A DNA stretch of 64,000 bases from Elusimicrobiales bacterium. GTDB taxonomy: Bacteria; Elusimicrobiota; Elusimicrobia; Elusimicrobiales; UBA9959. Position 1 is the first letter of the stretch. Each line of letters begins with the position of its first letter. The notes below the pieces were generated by a model. It did no database searches and was not told the origin of the DNA. It was given only the letters and a program-made list of their open reading frames with translations. Of the stretch, positions 25,712 to 33,515 are shown piece after piece. Made by a program: the position numbers and the translations under genes. Location of the stretch: NCBI GenBank assembly GCA_028688015.1, contig JAQTZB010000001.1, positions 62,001 to 126,000 on the forward strand. Reading direction: 5' to 3'.

Positions 25712-27127
25712 TTATTTTCCAAAGGCAAAGCCGGCCGCCATTGAGATCATCCCATCCTTGTCCGCAAAACTCCAGGTGTAGCTTAATCCAAGCGGCATAG
25801 GGAAGCGCCAGAACTGATAATAAAAATTAATTCCGGCGCCGGACTGATTGTATCGGTTGCCGTCGTTCCAGACCCAGGCGCTTTCGGCAAAAGGCTCCAC
25901 CGCGAGAATGCCGCGTTTGTTGCGGTTCAGGAAGTGGGAAAAAGAGACAGTCCCGCCGATCCCCTCCGTGCCTCGCCATTCTCTCCGGTACTGTCCGCGA
26001 AGGCCTACATCCGCCCCGGTGGGGATCAGTTGTGTGAACGGCAGCGACCAGCCCTTTGAGCCGCTTACGCGGAACGCTAGCTTGTCGTGCCTGTTGAATT
26101 CCCATACGCCCCGCCAGGCCGTCTGAATAATTGAGTAATCGTATTGCGAGCCGCTAAGGCCGCCCGCGCTCATAGCGTTGAACTCCAGGACCTGCAAGTT
26201 CCCGATATTCTTGCGCTTGTTTACACGGTCATCCAGATCTGACAGGCCCAAGCCGAATACTACGCCCATGCCGCCGCCTTGCTGTGATATGCCGCCATTT
26301 CCCTCGTGGGTATAAGCGTATTTAAGCCCGATCATATTATGCCGCCCTGGTTCATCCTTAAGCGGGGACATCCTGGCCTTGAGGTCGAACTTGGCCATTG
26401 AAAATGAAACTCCGATGGTATGACTGTCATTGAGTTTACGTGAGATGGCTATCTTAGACTCTTCCGTACTGCGGGTGTACCTGTTTACGGGTTGTCCCAC
26501 CTTAGTGGTATCCGGGGTTGCCCCCAAAGTGTTATATGCGCCGTCCGCATATTGCTTTTCCGTATAATCGGCGTTGCTGACCTGGGTCACCATGCGCCAA
26601 TTGCCTTTGTCGATCGCAGCTATTGCGGACCGGTTATCAGGGCCGATGGTGCCGCGCAAAAATAGCGTTTCGGCGCGGTGGAACATGTTGCCAGATACCA
26701 GCATAAGGCTGTACCCGCTGCCGCTGCTGCCCGAGGTCACCAGCGGCAGAGGAACAATGAACCAGCCATCGTCGGCGTTTATATCCACCACAACCCCATG
26801 TGCAGCTTCATCGTAGTGGCTTTTTACTTCCAGTTTGCGGAAGACGCCCATTTCGTGAAGACGCTTTTTAACTTTGTTCTCGGCTTCGAGGCTATAGGGC
26901 CCTCCTTTTTTCAACTCCACGATGCGCGCGGATATTTCCTCTGGGCTGGTGCGCTTGCTCGTGATATTTATGGCAACGATCGGCTTTCCTTCAAGCTGTT
27001 CTTGTTGTGCATGGACTGGGTTGGCTGATAGTGCTGCAATAATAACCAATGCGGCCGTGAAAAGATCGGGAACTCTCCGGAGGTTTGTCCGGCTGTAGCT
27101 TCTGGTACCTGTCAGTGTAGTGTGCAT
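25712..27127 (-). CDS. Omp85/BamA-like outer-membrane barrel with one POTRA
   Basis: I chose the ATG at 27127 because AGGA lies 8-9 bp upstream; an in-frame start 18 bases earlier is possible. The 471-aa protein has a signal peptide ending PVHAQ, a single POTRA domain (about 42-125; VAINITSKRTSPEEISARIVELKKGGPY...), and a barrel of about 330 residues ending in YTWSFADKDGMISMAAGFAFGK, the expected C-terminal beta signature region. One POTRA and a short barrel resemble the minimal TamA/BamA-like or surface-antigen group rather than true BamA (five POTRAs). It may insert or export a specific protein. A TetR gene lies directly upstream and its likely operator lies in between. Confidence 0.8.
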   Translation of the reverse strand: MHTTLTGTRSYSRTNLRRVPDLFTAALVIIAALSANPVHAQQEQLEGKPIVAINITSKRTSPEEISARIVELKKGGPYSLEAENKVKKRLHEMGVFRKLEVKSHYDEAAHGVVVDINADDGWFIVPLPLVTSGSSGSGYSLMLVSGNMFHRAETLFLRGTIGPDNRSAIAAIDKGNWRMVTQVSNADYTEKQYADGAYNTLGATPDTTKVGQPVNRYTRSTEESKIAISRKLNDSHTIGVSFSMAKFDLKARMSPLKDEPGRHNMIGLKYAYTHEGNGGISQQGGGMGVVFGLGLSDLDDRVNKRKNIGNLQVLEFNAMSAGGLSGSQYDYSIIQTAWRGVWEFNRHDKLAFRVSGSKGWSLPFTQLIPTGADVGLRGQYRREWRGTEGIGGTVSFSHFLNRNKRGILAVEPFAESAWVWNDGNRYNQSGAGINFYYQFWRFPMPLGLSYTWSFADKDGMISMAAGFAFGK

Positions 27128-27144
27128 ATGAAATGTCCTTGGCA

Positions 27145-27162
27145 ATTGAGTGTGTGCTCAAT
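27145..27162. promoter_or_regulatory. TetR operator before the Omp85-like gene
   Basis: ATTGAG and CTCAAT, separated by 6 bp, form a perfect dyad just upstream of the Omp85-like start. A nearly identical dyad lies in the promoter of the neighbouring TetR gene, so both genes are probably controlled by that repressor. Confidence 0.55.
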
Positions 27163-27212
27163 AAGTTGTCGGAAAAGATCCCGCATGGAGCTGCCATGCG
27201 GGAGCAGGAGTT

Positions 27213-27839
27213 CTATTTCGTAGCTATTACTCCCGATATGAACATCGTAAAAGCTTTATGTATGGTGTCGCTCAAACTGGTCTTTTTTTTCTGCATCTTC
27301 CAGCGCAAGTAATTAAAGTTAAAAATACCGACAAGCGAAAACGCCGCTATTTGTGGATCTATGTCCTTTCTGAAAAAGCCGGCGGCTTTACCCTCTTCAA
27401 AGATGTTTTCAAGCACGGTCATCCTTTTGAAAATATGCTGTGCTTCCCGTGATTCCGGTGGAATATCCATCGCCGGAAGATGCCTCGTTATCAACTCGGT
27501 TATATCCGGGAATTCCTCAGCTCTCCGGGCCAAACTGTCGCCGACAAGTTGGAGCTTTTCTATGGGGTCACATGGCTTTGCATTCTGCATGGAAACTTTG
27601 TCGCGATCATTAACTTGCTCTACCCCTTCAAAAGTAGAAACCCAGAACAGGTTTTCCTTTGTCTTAAAGTAATGGAAGAGAATACCCTGGGAAACTCCGG
27701 CTTCATCAGCAATAGTGGCGGTACTGGTGCGGTCAAAACCCTGGCGGGCAAATAGCCTGGTTGCAGTCTTAAGTATCAAGCTGCGGGTCTTTTCCGAGCG
27801 CTCGCTCTGTTTAAGCCCGGTTGGTTTCGTCTTTCTCAT
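27213..27839 (-). CDS. TetR-family repressor of the Omp85 cassette
   Basis: The 208-aa protein has a TetR DNA-binding domain at about 18-65 ([44 protein letters not shown]) and an unrelated ligand domain. It differs from the two pump-linked TetR proteins. It lies upstream of the Omp85-like gene in the same direction, and matching dyads (ATTGAG-N6-CTCAAT) are found before both genes. The simplest model is autoregulation and control of the barrel protein. The inducer is unknown. Confidence 0.87.
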   Translation of the reverse strand: MRKTKPTGLKQSERSEKTRSLILKTATRLFARQGFDRTSTATIADEAGVSQGILFHYFKTKENLFWVSTFEGVEQVNDRDKVSMQNAKPCDPIEKLQLVGDSLARRAEEFPDITELITRHLPAMDIPPESREAQHIFKRMTVLENIFEEGKAAGFFRKDIDPQIAAFSLVGIFNFNYLRWKMQKKKTSLSDTIHKAFTMFISGVIATK

Positions 27840-27879
27840 TATTTGGGGCCTCTCATGGTTTCAGTAATTGCTTTGACAT

Positions 27880-27930
27880 ATTGATTGACTACTCAATATA
27901 CATTATAACAGCTATCTGAGCGGTTGTCAA
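27880..27930 (-). promoter_or_regulatory. Consensus promoter and operator of the TetR gene
   Basis: On the minus strand TTGACA (27930-27925), a 17-bp spacer and TATAAT (27907-27902) form a perfect sigma-70-type promoter. The dyad ATTGAT-N6-CTCAAT (27880-27897) lies immediately downstream, where a bound repressor would block RNA polymerase. It matches the dyad at 27145-27162 in spacing and all but one half-site base. Confidence 0.75.
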
Positions 27931-28069
27931 GAGGCGGAGTGCTGACAGCAGTCGCCTAACTCCGGTAGCACACCGGGCGCGGCTTACTCACGCGCCCGGT
28001 TCATTGCCTTCACGAGCTGATTGTTGAAACAGATTTATAACAAGGGCCAACTGTTCAGATGTTCAAGAG

Positions 28070-29038
28070 TTACCGAGATCTCGCGAGCCGGAATCCAATG
28101 TGCCCGAGGCGGCGGCCAGGGGTGAGCATGCCGCGGTAAATGCCCCGCAGGTCCCTGGCGTCATCGCTGTTGAATGAACCGCCACGCATCACCCGGTAGG
28201 AACTCGTAACTTCAATCGCACTGCCGTCATCAGGTGCGCCTTTGTACGAATTCTTGTAATTGTCCTGCAACCACTGCCAGACATTCCCCGCCATATCACA
28301 CAAACCCTGAGAGGTGTTCCCGGCAGGCTTTGAACAAACAGGCATAGTGGCATTAGTGTCGCATCCATAACCGCCATTGCCTTTCATCACAGCCTTGTCG
28401 CAGGTCGGCTCATCATTCCCCCACGGATATTTCTGATCCCTGCCGCCACTGGTGGCCGCATACTCCCATTCGGCTTCGCTGGGCAGCCTCGCGCCTTTGA
28501 ACTTGGCATAAGCCTGGGCCTGTTTCCAGTCCACGCAGTTGACCGGGTGAAACTGGCGTCCTGCCACACCCCAGTTGCAATAGCCGCCGGTAGCCGGTTC
28601 CGTGCAACCTCCCTTGACCACGCATTCCGCGTATTGTTCTACGGTAACCGCAGCTTTGGACATATCAAAGGTTCTTATGGCCACCTCGTGGACCGGCTTG
28701 GCATCTTCAAAACCTTTCTCGCTGCTGTCCGTCCCCATAGTGAACTTTCCGCCGGGGATGGTGATGAACTCTATCGGCTTTACAGGCGCGCCAGCCAACG
28801 GATTCGCCCCGCAGACATAGCCTTTGGTAATGCCATCTGCTCTTGCGGCCGATGGTTCCGGGATATTGCTGTCGCTTTTATCGAGTATGAAAATGCTGGC
28901 ATCGAACTTCCCATTGCCGGCTACAGCGTCCCTGATGTCCGTCGGAATATACCTGTGCGGTTTTTTGCCGTCAATGGGCTGCGCTAAAAGAGGGTTCGTT
29001 GCCAGCATCAGGGTCGCGATCGCTATAATGTTCTTCAT
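28070..29038 (-). CDS. Secreted FGE-sulfatase/SUMF1-domain protein
   Basis: The 322-aa protein starts with a signal peptide (about 1-19, ending LLA). From about residue 85 it shows the formylglycine-generating-enzyme fold: FITIPGGKFTMGTDSSEKGF, ARLPSEAEWEYAAT, GLCDMAGNVWQW, YRVMRGGSF and HIGFRLARS. Many bacterial members with this fold are not sulfatase activators but act as ergothioneine-type oxidases, non-catalytic surface proteins or kinase partners. Extra cysteines (CVVKGGC, CNWG, CVDWK, CDKAV, CDTNA, CSKP) suggest disulfides. AAAGGAGA lies 7 bp before the ATG, a strong ribosome site. The 200 bp upstream hold no recognisable gene. Confidence 0.85.
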   Translation of the reverse strand: MKNIIAIATLMLATNPLLAQPIDGKKPHRYIPTDIRDAVAGNGKFDASIFILDKSDSNIPEPSAARADGITKGYVCGANPLAGAPVKPIEFITIPGGKFTMGTDSSEKGFEDAKPVHEVAIRTFDMSKAAVTVEQYAECVVKGGCTEPATGGYCNWGVAGRQFHPVNCVDWKQAQAYAKFKGARLPSEAEWEYAATSGGRDQKYPWGNDEPTCDKAVMKGNGGYGCDTNATMPVCSKPAGNTSQGLCDMAGNVWQWLQDNYKNSYKGAPDDGSAIEVTSSYRVMRGGSFNSDDARDLRGIYRGMLTPGRRLGHIGFRLARSR

Positions 29039-29245
29039 TTGTTTCTCCTTTGTTTTGTTAAGGCTACCTTCTATCTATAGTCTATCCTCTTAGTGCTGGT
29101 ACTCCCAGCGGCTTAGGTCCTGTCTTTTTGAAGCAATCGCACTACCGGTTTTTCCCGGAGTGCTCAAGTTGTGGCATGTCACAAATACAATAAATTCGTG
29201 ATGTCGTGCATCATCCCAACGTCGTGGTACTACGTGAAAGCATCA

Positions 29246-29399
29246 GTTCTCCCCCCCGCTCCACGGGGTAGCGGCAAGGAGCGGCGCGGGGCCACGCCCG
29301 CGACGACATCTCGCGGGTAAGATCAGGTATACAATGTTTTTAGGAACTTATAGAGGGCAAGGCGGAAGCCTATCCACAGGTCATCCGAACGTGATAATG
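29246..29399 (+). repeat. R repeat, copy 3 (internally deleted)
   Basis: Short pieces of R are joined: the CCCCGC/CACGGGG segment, then GCGGCAAGGAGCGG... from the middle, then the tail CGCGGGTAAGATCAGG...CATCCGAACGTGATAATG. The tail continues into the inverted repeat that encodes the end of the recombinase. The recombinase stop codon lies inside this R tail. Confidence 0.7.
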
Positions 29400-31005
29400 C
29401 ACACTCTCCGCGCGGGGCCGCCCGGAACGGGCGGCGACGCTGGATTTTGCCGTTTCTGCATTTGTTTTTTTCCTTTAAAATAAAAAAATTAAATGGCGCA
29501 AAAAATTCTGCATTTTTAATTTTTTTGTCGGAGATTTTGATGTTCCTGAACACCAGGTTGAGGGCGCGTTTACGGGTGAGGTTATCCGGTTTCCCCTTCC
29601 CCGGTTCTCCGACGGAGACATACTCGTTGACCCGCGCCAGATAGTCCGCGGATTTTTCGCGGTCTATCTGGCGCAGATCGTAGAGGGCCACCAGCTTTTT
29701 CAGCTCTTCCGCTTCCAGGAAGAGCGACTGGTTTTTCTCTTCAAAGACCTCTTTGGAAACATGGCCTTCCACGAAAATGTCGGTCAGTTTGCGCTGCTGT
29801 TCAAGGTTGCGGGCGAGCTTGGCTTTAAGCTCGCTTTTGGCCTGTTTTTCGCCTTCCGGGAGCGGGGTGGCCGGAAAAGTCATGTTCGTCCATCGGCTCC
29901 CGAAATCGTCGCTGCTGAGCAGTATTTCAAGGTATTCCTCCACCTGCGGCTCTATAACATCGGCCTTTACGCTCTTGTTGCGGCAGGAGGAATAGCCGTT
30001 GTTCCGTGCGGAACAACGGTACCATTTCTTGGTGGCCCCGGTGCGGTGATTGCAGACCGAAGAAGCCCCGATATACTTGTGGTTGCACTTCTCGCAGAAC
30101 AGGATGCCGGACAAGATGTAATCGCCGGGGCGGGCGCGGCGGCACCTTATGCGCCTTTCGGCGCGAAGTTTTTGCGCTTGCGCAAAAACTTCATCGCTGA
30201 GTATGGCCTTATGCTTGCCCCGCGCTATTATGATCTTGTCCGCAGGGCTCTTAACGTATTTGTAGCCCTTGGGCGTCTTTTGGGTTTTGTCGTAATGGTG
30301 GGCGCTCCAAACTACTGTGCCGGTATAGATCTGGTTCTTTAAGATGTCGAAGATGGCCTTGGTGCCGAAACAGTTGCCTTTGCGGTTCCTTATGCCCTGC
30401 TTTGCCAGTAAAGCGCCTATAGCCCAGGAACTCTTGCCCTCAAGGTACAGTGCGTAGACGTGCCGCACCACCTTGGCCTCGCTCTCAACCACCTCAAGCA
30501 GCTTGGCGGCCTTGTTATAGGTGTAGCCGTAGGGCGCGAACCTTGAGCCCAGCCAGTTGCCCTGCATGGCGCTCTTTACCATGCCAGGGTACACGCGCTC
30601 CGCAATGCGGCTGCGCTCGAACTCGGCGAAACTGCCAAGCTGCTGGAACATCATGCGCCCGGTCGAGGTTGTGCTGTCAAAGGGCTCGCCGGCGGATTTA
30701 AAGCCCACGCCGTGGCCTGACAGATGGTCTACAAGGTTAAGCAGGTCCCTGAGGTTTCGGCTGAAGCGGTCGATTTTAGCTACCAGCACCAGCCCGAACT
30801 TGCCGCCTTTGGCGTCAGCCATAAGTGCGGTAAGCGCGGGCCTGTCCGTGGTGGCCCCGCTGATGCCGTCGTCCGAGTAGACCTTATAAACCTCAAGGCC
30901 CTCGCGCTTGGCGAACGCCTCAAGGGTTTCCCTCTGTACAATAAGGGAGGTGCCTTCCCTGGCCTGGTCTTCCGTGGAGACCCTGAGATATAAAGCGGTT
31001 TTCAT
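29323..31005 (-). CDS. Large serine recombinase
   Basis: Using the ATG at 31005 gives a 560-aa protein. The resolvase domain starts YLRVSTEDQ, with catalytic Ser10 and the arginine cluster in KIDRFSRNL. The recombinase domain follows (YGYTYNKAAKLLEVVESEAK...), then a zinc ribbon with CEKC...C...C (ILFCEKCNHKYIG, WYRCSARNNGYSSC) and a coiled coil (about 370-430). These features define large serine integrases and transposases, which cut and rejoin att sites. The last ~76 codons lie in a repeat duplicated in inverted orientation at 31321-31563. A small HTH gene ends 2 bp upstream. It probably moves or inverts the surrounding cassette. Confidence 0.93.
   Translation of the reverse strand: MKTALYLRVSTEDQAREGTSLIVQRETLEAFAKREGLEVYKVYSDDGISGATTDRPALTALMADAKGGKFGLVLVAKIDRFSRNLRDLLNLVDHLSGHGVGFKSAGEPFDSTTSTGRMMFQQLGSFAEFERSRIAERVYPGMVKSAMQGNWLGSRFAPYGYTYNKAAKLLEVVESEAKVVRHVYALYLEGKSSWAIGALLAKQGIRNRKGNCFGTKAIFDILKNQIYTGTVVWSAHHYDKTQKTPKGYKYVKSPADKIIIARGKHKAILSDEVFAQAQKLRAERRIRCRRARPGDYILSGILFCEKCNHKYIGASSVCNHRTGATKKWYRCSARNNGYSSCRNKSVKADVIEPQVEEYLEILLSSDDFGSRWTNMTFPATPLPEGEKQAKSELKAKLARNLEQQRKLTDIFVEGHVSKEVFEEKNQSLFLEAEELKKLVALYDLRQIDREKSADYLARVNEYVSVGEPGKGKPDNLTRKRALNLVFRNIKISDKKIKNAEFFAPFNFFILKEKNKCRNGKIQRRRPFRAAPRGECALSRSDDLWIGFRLALYKFLKTLYT
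29324..29554 (-). repeat. Left arm of inverted repeat around the recombinase
   Basis: This segment is repeated in inverted orientation at 31321-31563. The 155 bp at 29400-29554 differ from 31321-31475 by about one base; the outer part, which is R tail, differs at several positions. The arm encodes the recombinase C-terminus and contains the GC-rich hairpin GCCGCCCG-GAAC-GGGCGGC. Confidence 0.85.
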
Positions 31006-31007
31006 AG

Positions 31008-31181
31008 CTACCTTATGGTTTCCTTCCACTTCTTTATCTTGCGCATGTCCGCCTCGGTGAACACCGGGTAGTTCCGGTAATCGCGTCCGGGCTTTATCCA
31101 GCCGCGGCTGATCCAGTTGTAGATGGTCTGACGAGTTACGCGCAGCAGTTTGGCGGCTTCAACCATGTTGTAGCGCTTCAT
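31008..31181 (-). CDS. Small MerR/excisionase-like HTH protein
   Basis: From the ATG at 31181 the protein has 57 aa: MKRYNMVEAAKLLRVTRQTI is a helix-turn-helix start, then YNWISRGWIKPGRDYRNYPVF forms the wing, as in AlpA/Xis and MerR-like excisionases. Its stop (TAG) is 2 bp before the recombinase ATG, so the two are co-transcribed. Such proteins usually set the direction of recombination or control integrase expression. TATAAT at 31193-31188 lies only 6 bp before the ATG, so the message could be leaderless. A longer in-frame reading would run into the repeat hairpin and is unlikely. Confidence 0.75.
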   Translation of the reverse strand: MKRYNMVEAAKLLRVTRQTIYNWISRGWIKPGRDYRNYPVFTEADMRKIKKWKETIR

Positions 31182-31207
31182 AGGTAAATTATACAAAACT
31201 TTACACT

Positions 31208-31319
31208 TGTTGGGGGCAGCCGGTGGGGCGCGACCGAACATTAACAGAAAAGCCCGCCAGGGCCGAGCGAATGCGAGGCCGGGGCGGGTTTTTAATAAAC
31301 CAAGGTGCGCCCCACCGGC
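31208..31319 (+). repeat. R fragment with enlarged terminator hairpin
   Basis: The R hairpin GCCCGCCAGGGCC...GGGGCGGGT with its T tract is present in plus orientation, framed by an extra perfect pair of arms, GCCGGTGGGGCGC (31219-31231) and GCGCCCCACCGGC (31307-31319). It sits just upstream of the small HTH gene and could insulate its promoter. Confidence 0.65.
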
Positions 31320-31320
31320 G

Positions 31321-31563
31321 GGTGTTCAGGAACGTCAAAATCTCCGACAAAAAAATTAAAAATGCAGAATTTTTTGCGCCATTTAATTTTTTTATTTTAA
31401 AGGAAAAAAACAAATGCAGAAACGGCAAAATCCAGCGTCGCCGCCCGTTCCGGGCGGCCCCGCGCGGAGAGTGTGCATTATCACGTTCGGATGAGTTGTG
31501 GATTCGCTTCAACCGTACTCTCTATAAGTTCCTCAAAACATTGTATGCCTGATCTTATCCGCG
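31321..31563 (+). repeat. Right arm of inverted repeat; fossil recombinase 3' end
   Basis: Read on the plus strand, this arm encodes a copy of the recombinase C-terminus (VFRNVKISDKKIKNAEFFAP...), with Val replacing Ile at one position and a few changes near the end. No recombinase body precedes it, so it is the leftover 3' end of a second recombinase gene or the product of inversion. It runs straight into R copy 4. Confidence 0.8.
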
Positions 31564-31940
31564 AGAAGCCGCTCGCGGGCTCGGCACTGCGCGCCTTCGC
31601 TCCGCTCGCTCGCCGCAGGGTGGCCGCTTGCCGGCCACTATGCGGCTCCCCTATCGTCTTTTGAAGCGGTAGGCCGAGTTTATCCGCGAGATGTCGTCGC
31701 AGGCGTGGCCACGCAGCGCGGCCCCGCACTGCTCCTTGCCGCTAGGAAGTGGGTTCGCAAGGCTCGGCACTACGCGCCTTCGCTCTTGCTCCGCCGGTAG
31801 GCGGCATCTTATAAACACCTCCTAATGCGCGGTTGGCCGGCCCAATAAACGTGGGCCTTGGCACAACCGCTCCCGGGCCGCTGCTGCGGCCCGTACAGCG
31901 CAGAATTTAATTTTTTTCTTATTTTTAAATTATGGCCACC
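31476..31940 (-). repeat. R repeat, copy 4 (inverted, second half only)
   Basis: This is the R tail and middle in minus orientation, from CATCCGAACGTGATAATG back to the AT-rich segment before GTGGCCACC. The stem GCGGTTG...CAACCGC and the GGGCCGC/GCGGCCC hairpin are intact. The 5' nested hairpin part is missing. No gene other than the 21-codon frame is seen. Confidence 0.8.
31742..31807 (-). CDS. 21-aa frame inside R copy 4
   Basis: The same short frame as in copies 1 and 5, with AGGAGG 10 bp before the ATG and a TAG stop. Translation is unproven. Confidence 0.3.
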   Translation of the reverse strand: MPPTGGARAKARSAEPCEPTS

Positions 31941-31993
31941 GATAAGGATTTACCTTATTTCCGTTTCCCCTCTTCCAGGGTGGCAATAATTTA

Positions 31994-32611
31994 TCAGTTG
32001 GAGGACTTTTCTTTTACGGTCCAGAAACCTTCAAAGATGTAGCCGATCTTAAATCCGAGCGCCGGTTTCAACGTCCCGGCCTTCCCCCCGCCCACGTTGT
32101 CCAGGTCGAGGTCAATTAGGCGGTAGAAAATATCAAAGGTTAGTCCCGTCGGAGTATCGGTGAACTCCTTGGTCGTGTAGAGAAAGCCTGCGGAGATCAT
32201 GGGCGCGGCATAAATCGTCGTATCAGACAACCCCAGGTCAGCATAAGCCTGCGCCGTAAAGCGCAGTGGCTTCCCCTGGACCTTTGGCGTCATGAATTCC
32301 ATGCCAAGTAGGAGATCGAATAAATAGAACGTGTCCTTGCCAGTGTGCGGGTTATCAACCTTAATGCTCTGGAACTGCAACCCGCCGGTCTTGGAGATGG
32401 CCTCGTTGTTTCCGACTGCGCGGAAGCCGAAACCCCAGGGTTTCACGCTCTCGCTGCCGCCGCCCGATATGTTCAAGGTCTGGGCCGTCGGCAGTATCAT
32501 GTAATACTCATTGGCGGCCATCCATTTGTAAACGGGTTTAGAATCGGCAGTATAGCCAATGGAAACAGTAGTAATGCTAATTAACAAAGCTAAGAAGATT
32601 TTGTTCGTCAT
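31994..32611 (-). CDS. Small secreted beta-barrel-like protein
   Basis: The 205-aa protein has a signal peptide (MTNKIFLALLISITTVSIGYTA). Its body alternates polar and hydrophobic residues (WGFGFRAVGN, FYLFDLLLGMEF, LRFTAQAYADLGL, IYAAPMISAGFLYTT), as in small outer-membrane barrels, though the final residue is not aromatic (ends EKSSN). The family is not recognised. It lies downstream of the defence-like operon in the same direction but after a 118-bp gap that contains a small hairpin (GTGAAAT/ATTTCAC, 32682-32699), so it may be a separate unit. Confidence 0.6.
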   Translation of the reverse strand: MTNKIFLALLISITTVSIGYTADSKPVYKWMAANEYYMILPTAQTLNISGGGSESVKPWGFGFRAVGNNEAISKTGGLQFQSIKVDNPHTGKDTFYLFDLLLGMEFMTPKVQGKPLRFTAQAYADLGLSDTTIYAAPMISAGFLYTTKEFTDTPTGLTFDIFYRLIDLDLDNVGGGKAGTLKPALGFKIGYIFEGFWTVKEKSSN

Positions 32612-32729
32612 AGGATTTCAACCGATTCTAGGGATTCTGTCCGCGGGTGAAACTTCGTTGTTCAACTCTCTCAAACATTTAAGTGAAATGCTAATTTCAC
32701 CAGCTTTTGTCAGTTTCCTGTGTGCAAGA

Positions 32730-33077
32730 CTAAGCCAAGGTCTTTTTCCATACGCCGTTATATATCTCATCGAAAGAACCGTCGGGATTAATCTTTAAAA
32801 CCAGAAGCAGTTCTGTTTCACCTTTTAAATCAACAGAATCTCTCTGGGTGGCCTTGATTTGGACCTTGCGGCCATTCCACTTGCCGTCATGCCCTTTGTG
32901 GGATGGTGGATACAGTTCAATGCCATAATAGTATTTTCCAAAAGTTTCCCCCATGCTGCCTACTAAATGACCATCTGCTGTAAATGGGCGCTTAGTCAAC
33001 TCCGTAAGTTCAGCGCAGGTAGCGAATATCGTTGCTATTAATTGGTTGGTTAAACTTTGGGGTGTATCCGTAGCCAT
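32730..33077 (-). CDS. Small PD-(D/E)XK-like protein at the end of the defence-like operon
   Basis: The 115-aa protein contains FTADGHLVGSMGETFGKYYYG followed by GHDGKWNGRKVQIKAT. Glu44, Asp64 and the Q73-x-K75 pair match the catalytic spacing of PD-(D/E)XK nucleases. I know this sequence pattern as a widespread small family (DUF6998-like) with no settled function that often sits in mobile or defence contexts. It is the last gene of the run that starts with the DruA-like gene; its start lies 9 bp after the preceding stop. If active it could be the DNA-cleaving part of the system. Nuclease activity is inferred. Confidence 0.7.
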   Translation of the reverse strand: MATDTPQSLTNQLIATIFATCAELTELTKRPFTADGHLVGSMGETFGKYYYGIELYPPSHKGHDGKWNGRKVQIKATQRDSVDLKGETELLLVLKINPDGSFDEIYNGVWKKTLA

Positions 33078-33086
33078 GGCTTTGAT

Positions 33087-33488
33087 TCACTTGTTAACGA
33101 ATACTATCTTCAATTTTGCTCCGCTTGTCGTTGCCTTGTAGGGTCTGGTGCCGGCGTTTATCGTCTTGGCAAAAGCTTTCGCCGTAGCGACTGCGGTCTG
33201 TTTTGCCTTGAGCGGTAGCATAATGTTCCAACCTGCCACATGGTTAATCGTCCCGTCGGGGCGCATATAGCGGAAGATGGAAAGCCAAATGCCTATGCAG
33301 CCATTTATGCTGGCATCGGTGCGACCGGTGGCAATTCCGGAGATTTCCGCAATTCCGGATTTGCCACCAACAGTGACTTTGGCGGCAAGGACTTTTATCG
33401 ACTGGGTTTTATCGTAAGTGGCCGCTTCTAGCGTGGAACCTTTTTCTAGCTCAATCTCTGGATTGTAAGCCTTTTTTGATTCGTGCAT
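33087..33488 (-). CDS. Hypothetical protein of the defence-like operon
   Basis: The ATG at 33488 has GGGGGGA 4 bp upstream and gives 133 aa. The sequence is Thr/Ala/Lys-rich with beta-strand-like repeats (SIKVLAAKVTVGGKSGIAEISGIATG) and a central IGIWLSIFRYMRPDGTINHVAGWN. No signal peptide or known motif was recognised. It lies 9 bp before the nuclease-like gene and 27 bp after the membrane-anchored gene, so it belongs to the same operon. Confidence 0.55.
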   Translation of the reverse strand: MHESKKAYNPEIELEKGSTLEAATYDKTQSIKVLAAKVTVGGKSGIAEISGIATGRTDASINGCIGIWLSIFRYMRPDGTINHVAGWNIMLPLKAKQTAVATAKAFAKTINAGTRPYKATTSGAKLKIVFVNK

Positions 33489-33515
33489 CATTCCCCCCCT
33501 GTGCAAGACTGTGAT

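Noticed and set aside
32719..33505. Short repeat TGTGCAAGACT near 32721 and 33496
   Set aside because: An 11-base direct repeat within an AT-rich region is expected by chance at this distance and has no supporting feature.
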